Shown: positions 25,738-38,239 of the stretch, piece after piece
Layout of the letters: the number at the start of each line of letters is the position of its first letter
Position numbering within the stretch: the first letter of the stretch is position 1
NCBI GenBank assembly: GCA_028023455.1
Contig: JAQFVV010000281.1
Location: 1,179,042 to 1,243,041 of the forward strand
Direction: 5' to 3'
Source of the DNA: Epiperipatus broadwayi
Lineage: Eukaryota > Onychophora > Udeonychophora > Euonychophora > Peripatidae
Length of the DNA stretch: 64,000 nt
Made by a program: the position numbers and the translations under genes
Notes under the pieces: model-generated
Databases searched by the model: none
The model's input: only the letters and a program-made list of their open reading frames with translations
Told to the model about the DNA's origin: nothing

Positions 25738-25938
25738 TTATCTTAGAGAGACAACTAGGTTAAAACTATCTGCATTCCATTTGATTGATTTGTACTGCTC
25801 CAACACCTTTAATCTCCACCGAACACTATCCTGCACAGAGAGTTGATTTTTAAGGCCACTCCGCATATATATGGAGTTCGATTTTGTAAACAGCATGTTT
25901 TTTTCTACAGCCTGTTCCACCTGATCTTTTGAATTCAA
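25738..25938 (-). CDS. Small ORF downstream of gag, unrecognised
   Basis: This ORF of up to 66 codons lies between gag and the 3' LTR, with the peptide VQDSVRWRLKVLEQYKSIKW in its middle. I do not recognise it. It could be a chance ORF, or the last remnant of the pol/env region lost from a full-length ancestor, since it lies where such a remnant would be. No zinc-binding or protease motif is visible. Confidence 0.2.
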   Translation of the reverse strand: MNSKDQVEQAVEKNMLFTKSNSIYMRSGLKNQLSVQDSVRWRLKVLEQYKSIKWNADSFNLVVSLR

Positions 25939-26285
25939 TATATTTCAATTCTTCATATCTTTTCAATACCTTTGGGGTTTTCACCCAGTAAGATGGATAA
26001 TGAGCCCAGATCTCTGCTGAGTCCTCATTCTGTTTATTTATTTATTTCCTGTCTATCCTTATGTGTATAGACAAGATTAACACACATACTCCCTTGCGGA
26101 TTTATATGTACGGCAAGACAGCTTGACGAAGCTCAAATGCAATCTCCACATGACTCATATCTGCACACATTTGTCTCAAATCCAGAACCTCATTCATACA
26201 TTCTCTACTCTTAGTATTTCACCATCCCCCCTACATTTCCCTTATCATGTGGATTATCATGTTCAAAGTCCATGGTCGCTATCCT

Positions 26286-27881
26286 TTAGTCATCAACAGG
26301 TGTTTGTCCATTTACTTTCTTTTTCTTTGAGTTTCTATCTGGAGGTTCTTTCTCTCTTTTATGTGGAATATACCCACTTGTGCTAGGGAATGGACTATTG
26401 TCCCTCCATCTGTCAAAGCCTCTGTCCTCATTCGGATACTTCCCTCTCTGATCCCTTTCAATCTGTCTAGGCCCTATTGCTCCATCCGAGCCGCCATAAA
26501 ATCTATCGCTATCTTCCCCGTGCCTTCGTTGGGGTTTACCTGGTCCCATATTTATCACAGGATTTTTCGGAGGTTTGAATCCTCGATCCTCTATTCTACG
26601 ACCAGAATGAGCACTGTCGAACGCATTTAGTAGTTCCGCGACCTGTTCGACCGTTTTCCGTTCAGTCCCTATCAGCATCTGCTCAACATTTTGCGGCAAA
26701 TTATGTCTGATTATACGAATAATCTGCCTCTCTGATAATGGACTAGCAGTGAGTGCATGCAATTTCGCTACCTGGCGACGGAAAAATGGAGTAAACGTCT
26801 CTCCCGGTCTCCACCTGTCTTGTGATATCTCATGCCGAATGTTTTCCTGGTGCTCTTCACTCCAGTAACTGGTGAGCAAAGCTGCCTTATAATCCTCAAA
26901 TGTTGTTGGTTTTTCAAACGAGTCCCACCATTCCTGTGAAGCATTCTGTAGGTGACTGCATGTGATGGCAATCATGGCTTCTTCACTCAATCCGTTCAAT
27001 GTGCTGTACCTTTCAAGGCTACCCAGGTGTTCTATGGGGTTTTCTCCCATGTGACCCGAAAAAACTCGAATTTTCAAAAATTGATTTACTGTTATTATGT
27101 TATTACACCTGCTATCCCACAAATTTGTCCCTATCACATTTTTAACTTCTCGTTTTTCCCCATCTACTGTAGTCCCCCACTTCTCTACTATTACGGCTAG
27201 CTGGTTTACATCTATACGTACATCATCTACAATTTTCTCATTTTCCTGTTTTATCTCCTCCAATTTCTTTCCCTGCTCTACTTTAAACTTCTCTACTTCT
27301 CGACACACAGTTTCTATTTTATCCTCTATATGTGCCACCCTTCCCTCTACTTTCATCACAACCTCTTGTTCTAAATTATGTACATTTCCCATGAGTCGCT
27401 GCTCTAAATTTTCGAGTAATTCAGCCTGTCCATTCAGCCTTTCATTCATGACAGAAATCTGATTTGAGGTTTGTTCGACCCTTTTACTCAACTCTTCATT
27501 TTTTATATCAAATTTGTCAATCAACTGTTTTTGCCACTCATCTATCATTTTCTTATTATCTTCCTTTAATTCCTTCATAAACTGTTGCTGATTTTCTATC
27601 ATTTTTTTATTTATTTCATCTCTCTGCTCATCTCTTTCCTTTATCTCTTTTATAAAATGCTGCTGGTCCTCCACCATTTTCTCCAACATTTTCATTAAAT
27701 TATAATTTTCTATATTAACTTTCTGATCTTGTTTATCATTATTAATTTCAATTTCATTTTCACTATTGGTTACTATTTCTCTTTCACTATATGTTTCTCC
27801 GGATAATTCCGTTTGTTCTTCACTGGTAATTTTTTTTTTTTCAACTTGATCGTCTATTTTTGCTTTTGATCTCGTTTGCAT
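26286..27881 (-). CDS. gag: Gag-like capsid polyprotein of the nested LTR element
   Basis: About 531 residues from the first ATG (MQTRSKAKID). The open frame extends nine bases upstream without another ATG. N-terminus: basic MxTRSKxK, then an acidic stretch. Residues about 60-235 are Glu/Lys/Gln-rich with heptad character, predicting a long coiled coil. Residues about 262-422 match the retrotransposon Gag capsid domain of Ty3/gypsy elements; visible signatures are QEWWDSF, FRRQVAKL and IIRIIRHNL. The C-terminus is Gly/Arg/Asp-rich and basic (SKKKKVNG), a possible RNA-binding tail, but lacks a CCHC zinc knuckle. The frame is uninterrupted and no pol frame follows. A related but broken gag is at 43007-44659. 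Expected role: assembly of the cytoplasmic virus-like particle and RNA packaging. Confidence 0.85.
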   Translation of the reverse strand: MQTRSKAKIDDQVEKKKITSEEQTELSGETYSEREIVTNSENEIEINNDKQDQKVNIENYNLMKMLEKMVEDQQHFIKEIKERDEQRDEINKKMIENQQQFMKELKEDNKKMIDEWQKQLIDKFDIKNEELSKRVEQTSNQISVMNERLNGQAELLENLEQRLMGNVHNLEQEVVMKVEGRVAHIEDKIETVCREVEKFKVEQGKKLEEIKQENEKIVDDVRIDVNQLAVIVEKWGTTVDGEKREVKNVIGTNLWDSRCNNIITVNQFLKIRVFSGHMGENPIEHLGSLERYSTLNGLSEEAMIAITCSHLQNASQEWWDSFEKPTTFEDYKAALLTSYWSEEHQENIRHEISQDRWRPGETFTPFFRRQVAKLHALTASPLSERQIIRIIRHNLPQNVEQMLIGTERKTVEQVAELLNAFDSAHSGRRIEDRGFKPPKNPVINMGPGKPQRRHGEDSDRFYGGSDGAIGPRQIERDQRGKYPNEDRGFDRWRDNSPFPSTSGYIPHKREKEPPDRNSKKKKVNGQTPVDD

Positions 27882-28489
27882 TGATTCCAAATAAATATTA
27901 TCACTTACCGAGTAATTATTTTATTCCAACTATTATTAAATGCAATACTGTTTTATTAATTCTATTTCATATTAGGTACGTTTGCTGGACTTCCCCATCT
28001 TCATTCATTAACTCACTTGTTTATGCTGCTTTAAAGATCCCCTTAAACTTACAAACTTTTATTATTCAAATAATAAAATCTTTCCCCTCTTTTTTTTTTT
28101 TATATAATGTAGATCATGCCTAGAAAATCTTACCCCGTCTCTTTCTCTCTTTCATAAAATTGAGTTGGCTTTTGCCCCACTTTTCTCTCTCACCAAGCGA
28201 TCTTTTATTATTGCTCTCTATTTTTATCTAAATCTCCGGTCTATTCTACTGTAGCAACACATTTAAATTTTTAATTTGAGACAAAATTCATTTGTTTAAA
28301 AAGAAATTTTTCTTCCTTTTCCTTTTTTTTTTCTTTTTTTTATATAAAATATTTCTCAGTCTAAATTCGATTTTCCAATTGTTTGACTTTATTTAACCTT
28401 GCTGTATAGATTACATATGTGTAGATCTATTTTAATCAGGGCGCTATAATTTAATTCAAGCTGATTTTTTACTTTGAATGTGATAAAAT

Positions 28490-28507
28490 CCAACGGACTG
28501 GCCCCCA
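28490..28507 (-). promoter_or_regulatory. Candidate primer-binding site of the nested element
   Basis: Three bases inside the 5' LTR the minus strand reads TGGGGGCCAGTCCGTTGG. It begins with the TGG expected opposite a tRNA CCA end. The first seven bases equal those of tRNA-Pro-type sites, but the remainder does not, so the primer tRNA is undetermined. Confidence 0.45.
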
Positions 28508-28510
28508 AAA

Positions 28511-30384
28511 TGTAATACAACCACCGTTCGGTTAAACACCACCGCACTTATAATTATGTGATCGACCATTTCACCACCGATGATGATTACCACAAGCAAG
28601 AAGCCAATATACACCCCAAAATTGAGTATATATTCTTAATTGAACCCTGACATAATATAAAATATCATCCCAGCATTATATTTTCCAATTAAACACTTCT
28701 TCTCTGCTGGGCAAATTATTCGAATCGAATAATTTGTTCTGCCCAGCGCTTGGAATATTTATAAATTTATTCCCGGAATTATCACGGTACAGCAGGAATA
28801 TCAATTATAGCCCTTCTTCTTTCCCTTTATTTACGATACGAAAGGACTTATTTATCCATTTCGATTGCTTTATTATTATTACTCCTCACTAAACTTGTTA
28901 GCTCGAATGACCTAGATTTAATTCATTCTAAATATTTACTCGCTTGTTAAAGAAAAGAAAAACGCAAATGTCTATTTACTTCCTTTTATAAATAAACTTT
29001 TAATTTTGCAATTCATTATTTCTAATGACATAATAAAATCATAAAACACACATATACCTATCACACACCAACATAATATACACATAAATAAAATAGTAAA
29101 GAATATACTTCAAATTAAACATTAAATAAACTAGTGTAACCCAATTGTTACTTTCTTATACATTATTATAGAAAAATCATAAGTTCTTTTAATTATATTT
29201 GTCAAAAGTATTGCGCAAATTTTAATAGTTTTAGTTTCTGACTGATTTCTTTGTTCACAAATTAATTCTGACATGCATGTATTAATAATAGTTACCTAGG
29301 TATGGAGTCCTCAATGAAGGATCAACCATCGAGTGGGAAAATTTCCCTTCTTTTGCAGAGATGGTTGCTCGCTTTTCCGACGTCCCAGTTAGTGGAGTGA
29401 GAGTTTATAATCTTTTGGCGTGGGTTTGATTTCTTTCTAATTCTGACTTTCAGTATGTATTCATCTCTTTAAATATCCTATTATGAATCTTCAGGCAGAT
29501 CTGGTTCCATAATGGCAGTCTCTTCTCGGCAGCATTTAGATGTTATAGGTAGTGAGCGAATGGTTGGACAGAGATAGACCGAGCAAATGCCCGTTATTCG
29601 CCACTAGCCCTCCATGTTAGCATACCCAACTAAGTTTGTTAACATTTGAATAATACGTCCTCGCTATTCTCTAGACGGTTTCTTCCTTTCTATTCTTTTT
29701 TTTATGTTAAGTTTTAGCCAGCAAAAGAAAACACAACCAGTTACTTCTAAATCAGCTCTGCTTATTTCTCTCTGCTATCATTCTATCGAATGTTACTAAT
29801 TGCACCATTCCTTTTCATTCTTTATCTTGTACCAATCTATCTGGAATTTTTTGTACTAAGTTTTACATTTTTCCAATTTTATAATTACAATTATTTTCTT
29901 TCATTCTTTTGATACATTTAAAATATTTGAATGTTACTAATTGCAACATTTCTTTACATTACTTTATCTTGTACCAATCTATCTGGAAATTTGGTACATG
30001 TTTTACATTTTTAATTTTACAATTACAATTATTTTTTTTCATTCTTTTGATACGTGATTTTCTTATTTAACAAAGAAAGAAAGTGACGCGTTCATTATAC
30101 ACCCCTCCCCTTGCCTTTCTAATCTTCGATCTTTATTTAGTTTTTTCTAATTTCTTTTAAAATAAGTTTTTAGAATCCTTTTAACTAACTTTTTTTTTTC
30201 ATTTTAATCCCTTTCACGACTTTCACATAGTTTAGAATACTTACATATTAAAACTGAGTAACTTCTTTTTTTTTATTTTTATTGGTTTTCTATTTCTTTT
30301 AATGAAACCCTTTTTTCTTTACTATTATTATTGAGGATCAATAATATATATACATGCGAGACTGTATTGTATGTAGATATCGCA
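28511..30384 (-). repeat. 5' LTR of the nested Gag-only element
   Basis: This 1874-bp direct repeat of 23698-25564 has scattered single-base differences and a few short indels. It should hold the element's promoter, transcribing leftwards through gag. No clear TATA box was assigned because the sequence is AT-rich throughout. Confidence 0.85.
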
Positions 30385-32173
30385 ATATTTCCTTTTGAAC
30401 CTGGCCAGTTCTGAACTTTAAGTTAAAACATCTTTAAGCTATCTACTGTAAAATTCACTTTTGGTTAATGTTATTTTAAATTATGTAGTAATTCTCTATC
30501 TATCTCTAGTCTTTAAATTTAATATCTGTTAACTTTCCCTTCTTACCATGGCGGTTCGTTTATTTAACCCTATTATATATTTGGTAGATGATTATTAATA
30601 TAATTTTTTTTTATTATATGCCAATAATAACTTCAACTCGATAATAATTTCCTTCATTGCATTTGCCGTGTTAGATAATATTATATTTATTTTTATAGTA
30701 ATTCTTACCCACTAGAACTAATTTGATACAGTTCTATTAATTATCGAGTTGAAGGATTTATACAATTTTTGCTATTTTATTAATGGTTAATAACAAATTA
30801 TTAGCTCAATTTCTAACCTATGCTCCCGGCCACTTTACTGAGTTTATAATATTCATTTATTCGCATTAATATATTGTTTCGGAAAAAGGTCGATAAAGGA
30901 GTTAAATGAATATATTCTAATTCAAATTTTATACTTTCTAGTAATATTCAGGAAGGGCATGGGATTTAGGGCATAATTAATATAATTTCTAATTGCATTA
31001 AATACTTTTTGATTAAAGCACATTTGACTTTAATTTAACTTGATCAGGTCATCACGTAGAGCACTCTTTATATAAATTGGGTTTTATTATTTAAATACAA
31101 TGATTACCAAGTCATCATTTTCTGAACGTTGCTGACGTGAGCCATCTCCTGTTTCATAGGCTTGTTCTCGGTAATATTTCTATTAGTTTAATTATCTAGG
31201 AAGAAAGCACTTCCTCCACTTGCTCATTTTATATTTGGAACCCCAAAGGTTCGAGGCTATGACCCGACATGGTTTTCCCTGTGTTCTATGGATCTTTCAT
31301 ATAGGGCATCGAAGACTTGTCAAATACAAGCAGCCCTGCTATTTTCTCAAATTGCAGACAAGCCATTATTTTTCAAATTTATTCTTATAGCTCATAAGTC
31401 AGGACCATTTATTTCTCAGTTCCAGTAAAGCCAGCTCTCATGCTCGTAAATCATGATGAATTGATTTTATTAAAGTTGAACAAATTCATGTTTATTTATA
31501 ATTAAATAAGTTTTCTATTAAATATTAAAGTTATGCCCTAAATATGTATGTTGCTCTTTGTGAATTGATTTGCGAATGTGAAAATAAATTTCACATTCTT
31601 TCCTTTAGAATCAGAATAATAATTTCAGTCATAGCCAAATACCTTTATCTACCTTTACTTCCTCGTTGGGGCATAGACATATATTTATCATATAATATTG
31701 CGTAATAGTATTGGCAAATAATAAGGACTGCCATTCTTGTTGTAAATATAAATTTTGTTTAAAGACTAGAGGTAATCTATATAATCACAATCTAAAAGTT
31801 GAAAAAAATTATAATTATTATTAAACATTTTATTAACACATTTGGTTTTTTTTTAACTTTCTTAGTTATTCAAATTATTTTGATATTAATGCTCACTGTC
31901 TGTATTGGCAACCCGAACGTGTGTATATTAGTTGACTTATAAAGATTGTTAGTTATTTTATTATACTTTATTAGAGTTAGATCAGGGGTCTCATTAGTCA
32001 TCATCATCCGTTGAGCTAGTTCCTTGGCGCATAGTCATGTACCGTCAATATATGTCATCCATTGATTTGATCTGAGCTCGTGAGTTGGGTTTGAATTCAG
32101 TTTGGTTTGCCTGAGTTTGAATCCACTTTGAGTTTGGGTTTGTTGATGTGTTGGCTTCTTTTTGACCGATACA

Positions 32174-35100
32174 ATATATATATATCAAGGTATAGAATAT
32201 ACTAAGTAATGATGTAGTTGGGTATAAAGTTATATACATTTATTATCCATATTTATATAGTAACGGTTAGAAAACGTGTGACTCATAAACATAGTGCAGA
32301 ATTCGACCACCATACAGAACAGCAGCACCATCAAGTTGCGAAGCCACCCGTGGTACTAAGTTTGAACATAGTTTATCGGTTCCACAATACAATCCACGAA
32401 ACAACGCATCTGATGTGACATTAGTAAATGTTTCCTTAGGCACGGTGGTCAGGGATATGCAAGAGACTCATTTTATTCTTGAGTTAGCCAATAATCAAAC
32501 TAATATTAATTAAACATTCATATTTACATAATCAAGGAAATATTAGATAGAATGGGTATCGAATAAATGAAACGTAATTGCAGACGTATAGTTTAAAAAT
32601 ATTTATTAATACATTTTAATAAAACAATCATTAATAATATTTTATGGACTAACAGCTTCAGTAGTGGGATTTGCAACATGATTCTATTTTAAAGAATACA
32701 TTTATTTATTTACACATTATTTTATATTGGGGACTCAGTAGCGGTATTTCCGATACTGTAATGTTTACAAAGGGAATTCACTTATTTGAAGGCTTAATCT
32801 AGCTACCTAAAATTCTCGAGTAAGTATTTCTAATGCATGCCTTGGGGAATTTATACCTTTGCAATGCAAGAGTCTAAAGTAAGATTTAAGAGTAGCGGCG
32901 GACATATATTTATTTAATTAAACTATTTATTTTATGACTAAGGGCAAACATTTATTTGAGAGTGAATTATGAAGATAATGCAGAGGCGGAGTGATATATA
33001 GAATAATAAAATTGAGCAAAGGAACATGTGGTATGCTTTAGAAAGGCGATATGGAATGGCAGTATATTGAAACTGCAATGCCGCAAATGAGTTTATAAAA
33101 CTGTCAGGCTGGTGTCTGCCACGGCCCAATGAAGTAAGGTGTCACATAAGCATAACCAGGGACAAGTGGTACGTGTTGCAATTTGCCAGCTGGCTGCATG
33201 ACAGGTCAAATCCTACGGGAGCATTTATTATGTCCGCTTGTGCAGGACGACGGGGGTTAATTTAAACCCCGAAGAATCCGGAATATTTATGGCAGAATAT
33301 ATCATCGCATCTCTAAAATGTAACACATGTATACTGTATAAACGATTATGATGAGATTTCAACAGATTTCTAACTCGGTCCTACATTATCAACATTTATT
33401 AAAGAACGTTGGCAACTCTCAAAGAAATGTAATTTTCTGGAATTATTCATTATGATTTAGTAAATACAAAACATATATATAAATTGGGAATTATTATAAC
33501 TAATACGTCAGCCATTTGCGAATTTGTAGACCCCTGCATTACAATAAATGAAGCATTGAATGCGTGTCGATTTATATGAAAGTTAAGTTATTAAAGAAAG
33601 TAAATATTAATGAAAATTTGACACGCATTCATTGTTTTAAGCGATCATGAATTTAAACTTTGAAAATTGAAATAATTATGAGCATGCAATAATTAAATAA
33701 TAACTATAGATAGAAATGTAGATTATAGAAATACGCACCCAAGATAGAATGAGGTAATCTAGATTAGTGAAGAAATTTACACATTAAATTAATTATTCAA
33801 TTTTAGTTACACAAATGGTAGTTTTACATTTTATAATTTAGATAAGTAGTATGAAGAAGAGCTGTAGCATATTATTAGAGTACTCTAGAGTTTGAACACA
33901 GACATGTACCTGTTTTATAAGAAGTTTTCTTATTCCATGAGTTTAGCAGCAAAAAGTTCATGAGTGGCAAGTTTTCTTGTATTTAGATATTTCATTTAAT
34001 TTCACAGCAGCAGCAGCTTTTTCATTTATTTCAGGCAGCAGATCTTCATGGTAAATTTATGACAGGCAATGGAAAGTTCAGCATCCAATAGGCCATCTCC
34101 CGATGGAGAATAATCTAGGTGCTTTACTCGGTCATACCTTGGCAGGAACAAATTATTTTTATAATTTTGGAGACTTTCAGTGATCGAGAGCAAAGCTAAA
34201 GTTTTAGTGAATGTCCCCAGCAAGTCTAAGATGGCCTTTTTTTTATCTTGATCTCTCACATTTTTGTTAAGATATTTTTAGGTTCTACTTAATCTGCCCT
34301 GAGGATAATCAATGCATTTTGTTGGTTTTTAATTAAAGAAAGCTGCTGTTCTATGGTTTACATTTTACATTTACTAATTATATTTTGGGGAATTTTTCTT
34401 TAAGTAATCTATTATCTATCACTGACCGATGCTTTTCAATTTCAAAGACAAAAAGGGAACATAGGATTATTTTAACTTTTAATTAAATATTACATCAGAT
34501 TTTTTTAGAACTATTATTAAATGAAATTTAAACAAAACAATAAATACGAACTTTATAATCCAAAATAAATGATTAAAATTATACAAAATTATATAACTAA
34601 AAGAAATCTAAATTATATTATTTTATCCCTATTTATTGCGTTTAATTTGAGATCGAAATGTGTGCGTGTTTATGCTGAATTCTACATATATTTATACATT
34701 TTAATATTGCTACACACACACAATTCGATATCAAAAAGTTTCAATTTGGGCGGGATAGATCGGTCAGTGAGAGACGATAGAAAAAGGTGAAACTTAAGAT
34801 TCGAATACGAATCTTACTGTTTCAATATTATTTTCCGAATGAAGGGAAAGCATAATGTTAAATATTATTTATCTGGTAAGAAAGAGAAATGTTTATTTCT
34901 TTCACTGCTAAAACAGATGTTAATATTATATTGAGGAGGGGAACAAATAGACCCAAACTGGTCAAAAATATACCCATAATGATACCATTGTTCTATTATA
35001 TAAAATAATTTAATAAGTATTTTTTTATTAGTGCTTAATTTGGTTTATGAACGAAAATGTCCACTTTAAATACAAAATGTAGTTTAATCCTCCTTGTTGA

Positions 35101-37992
35101 CATGTACATGGCTTGCTATAATAAAAGGTATAGTTATTATTTTGAAATAATTAATGGTTATTATACTGATATTGGTGGTCTGTTTATAAAACATTAACAG
35201 TTTCTGCAATGTGCAATGGAATATTTATGTTTCCACTTAGATTATTAGTGTTGTTTTACCTTGCTATTGTATTGATCAGAATTGGTGATAGATTTTAGGA
35301 TGAGTTTGTGCTACATATAAGAGCCTTAGATATAATAATAATTTATATTGTACTTGGGATGATGGAGAATTCCCCATTGTTGATTAATATGAGAGGATGA
35401 TATTGTTGGGGCTGATTAATAGTTAGTGCTTAGAATATAGTTAAGCCTAAAAAAGATAATCCCATGGTCTGAATTCTGTTTTCCAGTGAAGAGGCACTGC
35501 CCACACTTTTATACCTATGAAAAGGTATCAGAATTGGCCATATTCTTATACAACTATTATGTTGTTTCTTGATATACAACTATCATGTTGATTTGTAGAG
35601 CCTCCTTTATTTAGATCCTTGAAGAAGTTATATAGTTAATATTCCACCGTGTATCATAAAGTGTAGTGTTTTTTTTTAATCGAATAGCAAGGATAAGATA
35701 AAAATCAGATTATGAAACACCGATATAGCTATAGTGTTGTCTAATTGAAATAGTGTCTTTCTGATGTTGTGTAATCTTCATCAGTTTATAAACAGACCAA
35801 CCAAAACTCACTAGTGTTTGTAGAACTTCTACATAAAAGAGCAAGGTGTGTCCATGGACAATGTGGATGGGTTTTCAACAAGTAGGTATTTACTGATGAA
35901 TTAGTAAGATCAGTCAATTAATAAATGGTTAAGTTGTAGACATAGTGAATGTTTTTTGTGTCATCTGTGCATTTAACTGATGATGTTTGCCCCACATCAA
36001 TTCAATGAATTTTTTTTACATAGTAAATTATCATAAATTATTACTTGTATTGGAATGTGATAATTGCCCTTATCATATTCTAATAACTCAAACAGCTACA
36101 GTTTGATATAATAAATTGTAATTTAGAATACCTTTTTTATATTTAAAAGTTGTGTTTATCCAAAGGATATTAATACATTTTGTTTGCAATTTCAATGTTA
36201 AGATAGCTCAAATAAGTTTAGCTATGTTAGTCTACCTGATAGAATAATAAAGAAACATATCCAAAATGTTTGTCATATTAGTTGGTCATTACTTACCATA
36301 TCATTAATTTTCATCCATAATTTTGGAATGGATTTATCTTGTTTCATGTAATGTGTCTGAAAGAGACTGGTACATAATGTAAATAAATATTGTTGTGCTA
36401 AAAATTTATTTAGTTGTCAGTATTCTTATTGCTAATCAACACACACCACACATTATTATTGTTATTGCTATTGACGGATCCTGTGATTATAGGGAAATCA
36501 TCATCAATCAATATTGTAAAAGTCACTATATGTAGGTATATCAGATTAATTGTGTTAAGACCTATAATTTATGAGTATATCTAGGGTATCCTAACTTAAT
36601 AATTAAACATACTAACCTAAAGAATATTAGTTTAAGTGATATACTAAAAGATTAAAAACTTAATATTGGTTTGATCAGTTCATCTGAATCCACAGATCTA
36701 TCATTCACTGGTCTTGGTCATCTTGTTTCTAATTAATGGAGAAAGAAAGTTGGAAAGCTATTATGTTTAGCCATTGAAAAATTACTCTTACTTATTTGAA
36801 TTTAAAGTTTAGCATAGTTAGGGAATTTATAGAATTTATTTAAAATTATTGAATATGGTTTAGAAATTCAATTCAGTATTAAGAGCTATTTTGTGTATGT
36901 TATGCTTGGGTAGTGGTAAAATCCCTCTCACTGACCCAAGTGTATTTTGTATATCACCCTTTAAGCTATGTGAACCCTGAGAAGGATAAATTATATCAAT
37001 TTGTGATAGGATTGGAATTCATGGTAAATTTGCATCCAGTTAATTATTGTAATTAGAGTGGAATTGTGTTACATTCACTGTGAGATATAAGGTCAACCAA
37101 ACTTTAAAGTATCTATTACTTTTTTTGTCTGAAATGTATAGTTGGTTTTGACTTTATGGTAAATATTCTGGTCTCAGTAAGCTTAGAATCTGTATTTTAT
37201 TTAATTGTCTTATTATCATTTAATTCAATATCAAATTTAGAGTTTTGTACATTATCTTTCATCATCATCATTCCTCTCATCCATCATTTCCATCTTTCTT
37301 TATTGTTTTTTCATCCTAATTCACTCATCATTCATTAGCTCTTATTCCATTCTCATCTTAATCATCCATTAACTCTTACACATCTTCATTCTCAGACTCA
37401 TTTTATTTTATTATTTATTTATTAGTTATTTGCATCATTCATTTAATCAATTACATCCTCATTTACTTATTGCCTAATTTATACTTCTAATTTCATATTC
37501 ATTCCATCGATCTAATTATTATTTATTTATTAGTTTGACAAATATGTAGTTTATTCTATAAATTTTTTTTGTTTGTTTGCTTGTTTGTGGATTTTGAGGC
37601 TAGCTTGACCAGAAATTATTAATCACCTTGTGATCTTCTCTAAGATTATAGTTTCATGCGAGCTTAGCTAATAAAGAAATTATCTTTGGTTTACCATTTG
37701 TTTTAGACATATATTCTAGATTAGTTGTAGCAAGGAAAGTTACAGAGAAAGATATGTTTTCCAAACATGTACATTGGACTAGTTAGATTAGCGGTAAGAC
37801 TACAGGGAAGATTATAGCACCTAAAATGTGCAGTAGGATTCATTTATAATTACAGCTATCTAGGAGATGCTTACAATTGGGATCATGCCACGCAACGTGG
37901 TGGCTTTATTGATTGATTAAGGATGATGTAGGTTATATGGGATTATGGCACCCAGAAATGTGTAGGACTGATTGTCCAATGATCAGAGGAGG

Positions 37993-37995
<3 letters not shown>
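32174..37995. other. Accessory DNA without recognisable element structure
   Basis: No LTR, TIR or similarity to the module intron was found. It contains a (CAG)4 run near 34003-34015, a possible small ORF (34026-34259), and pyrimidine-rich low-complexity sequence around 37240-37450. It ends at the long (TA)n tract before the PLE. Confidence 0.4.
34026..34259 (-). CDS. Possible small ORF or exon, unrecognised
   Basis: A 77-codon frame with less biased composition than its AT-rich surroundings (for example LPRYDRVKHLDYSPSGDGLL), ending shortly after a CAG run on the + strand. I recognise no family. The neighbourhood is slightly GC-richer, so it could be an exon, a processed pseudogene fragment or a transposon remnant. 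No flanking splice sites or polyA signal stood out. Confidence 0.2.
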   Translation of the reverse strand: MRDQDKKKAILDLLGTFTKTLALLSITESLQNYKNNLFLPRYDRVKHLDYSPSGDGLLDAELSIACHKFTMKICCLK

Positions 37996-38032
<37 letters not shown>

Positions 38033-38036
38033 CTTG

Positions 38037-38076
<40 letters not shown>

Positions 38077-38087
38077 CAAGTCGATGT
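37996..38087. repeat. (TA)n tracts in a palindrome at the PLE edge
   Basis: Two long TA runs surround CGACTTGTAAT and its inverse ATTACAAGTCG, so the region can form a long cruciform. It abuts the left end of the composite PLE. Confidence 0.7.
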
Positions 38088-38239
38088 CTGTATTTCTTCA
38101 AAGTAATATACATAAATTTACAAATAAATATTAGAAAATACAGTACTTAAAAGTTTATAAAAATATATTTATAACTGTCACTTAGAACCTCAACTATCCT
38201 TGTAGTTTTTGTCAACTCATACTTTTAAAATGTCAGCTT

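Larger units (their letters stand above)
23698..30384 (-). mobile_element. Gag-only LTR retrotransposon (TR-GAG type), nested
   Basis: This 6687-bp element has LTRs of 1867 and 1874 bp bounding a 2946-bp interior. A 4-bp duplication, ATAT, flanks it at 23694-23697 and 30385-30388, and the empty site is visible in the 5' LTR of the outer element near 19604. The coding strand is minus: primer-binding-site and gag next to the right LTR, polypurine tract next to the left. The only sizeable gene is gag; protease, reverse transcriptase, RNase H and integrase are absent and the interior is too short for them. It must have been mobilised in trans. The match between the two LTRs shows it is fairly young. 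Confidence 0.85.
18629..32173 (+). mobile_element. Non-coding LTR retrotransposon, interrupted by a nested element
   Basis: Two direct repeats of about 2.78 kb bound a 1.30-kb interior. The repeats begin TGAAGCAG and end near GACA/TACA, so they have the TG...CA ends of LTRs. A primer-binding-site-like sequence follows the left copy and a purine tract precedes the right copy, giving a + orientation. The interior (21405-22704) has no ORF of note, so the element depended on proteins from elsewhere (a LARD-like arrangement). Its flanks on both sides are (TA)n, so the short target duplication is hidden in the microsatellite. The right LTR is split by the 6.7-kb element at 23698-30384. Confidence 0.75.
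22705..32173 (+). repeat. 3' LTR of the outer element, split by the nested element
   Basis: LTR sequence occupies 22705-23697 and 30389-32173. Removing 23698-30384 and one copy of the 4-bp duplication leaves 2778 bp, matching the 2776-bp 5' LTR. Confidence 0.8.

Noticed and set aside
26952-27462. Plus-strand ORFs opposite the gag gene
   Set aside because: They are antisense shadows of the long gag frame, with Ser/Phe-rich composition that mirrors Glu/Lys codons.
37913-38134. 73-codon ORF through the TA microsatellite
   Set aside because: It encodes IYIYIY from (TA)n and has no support as a gene.
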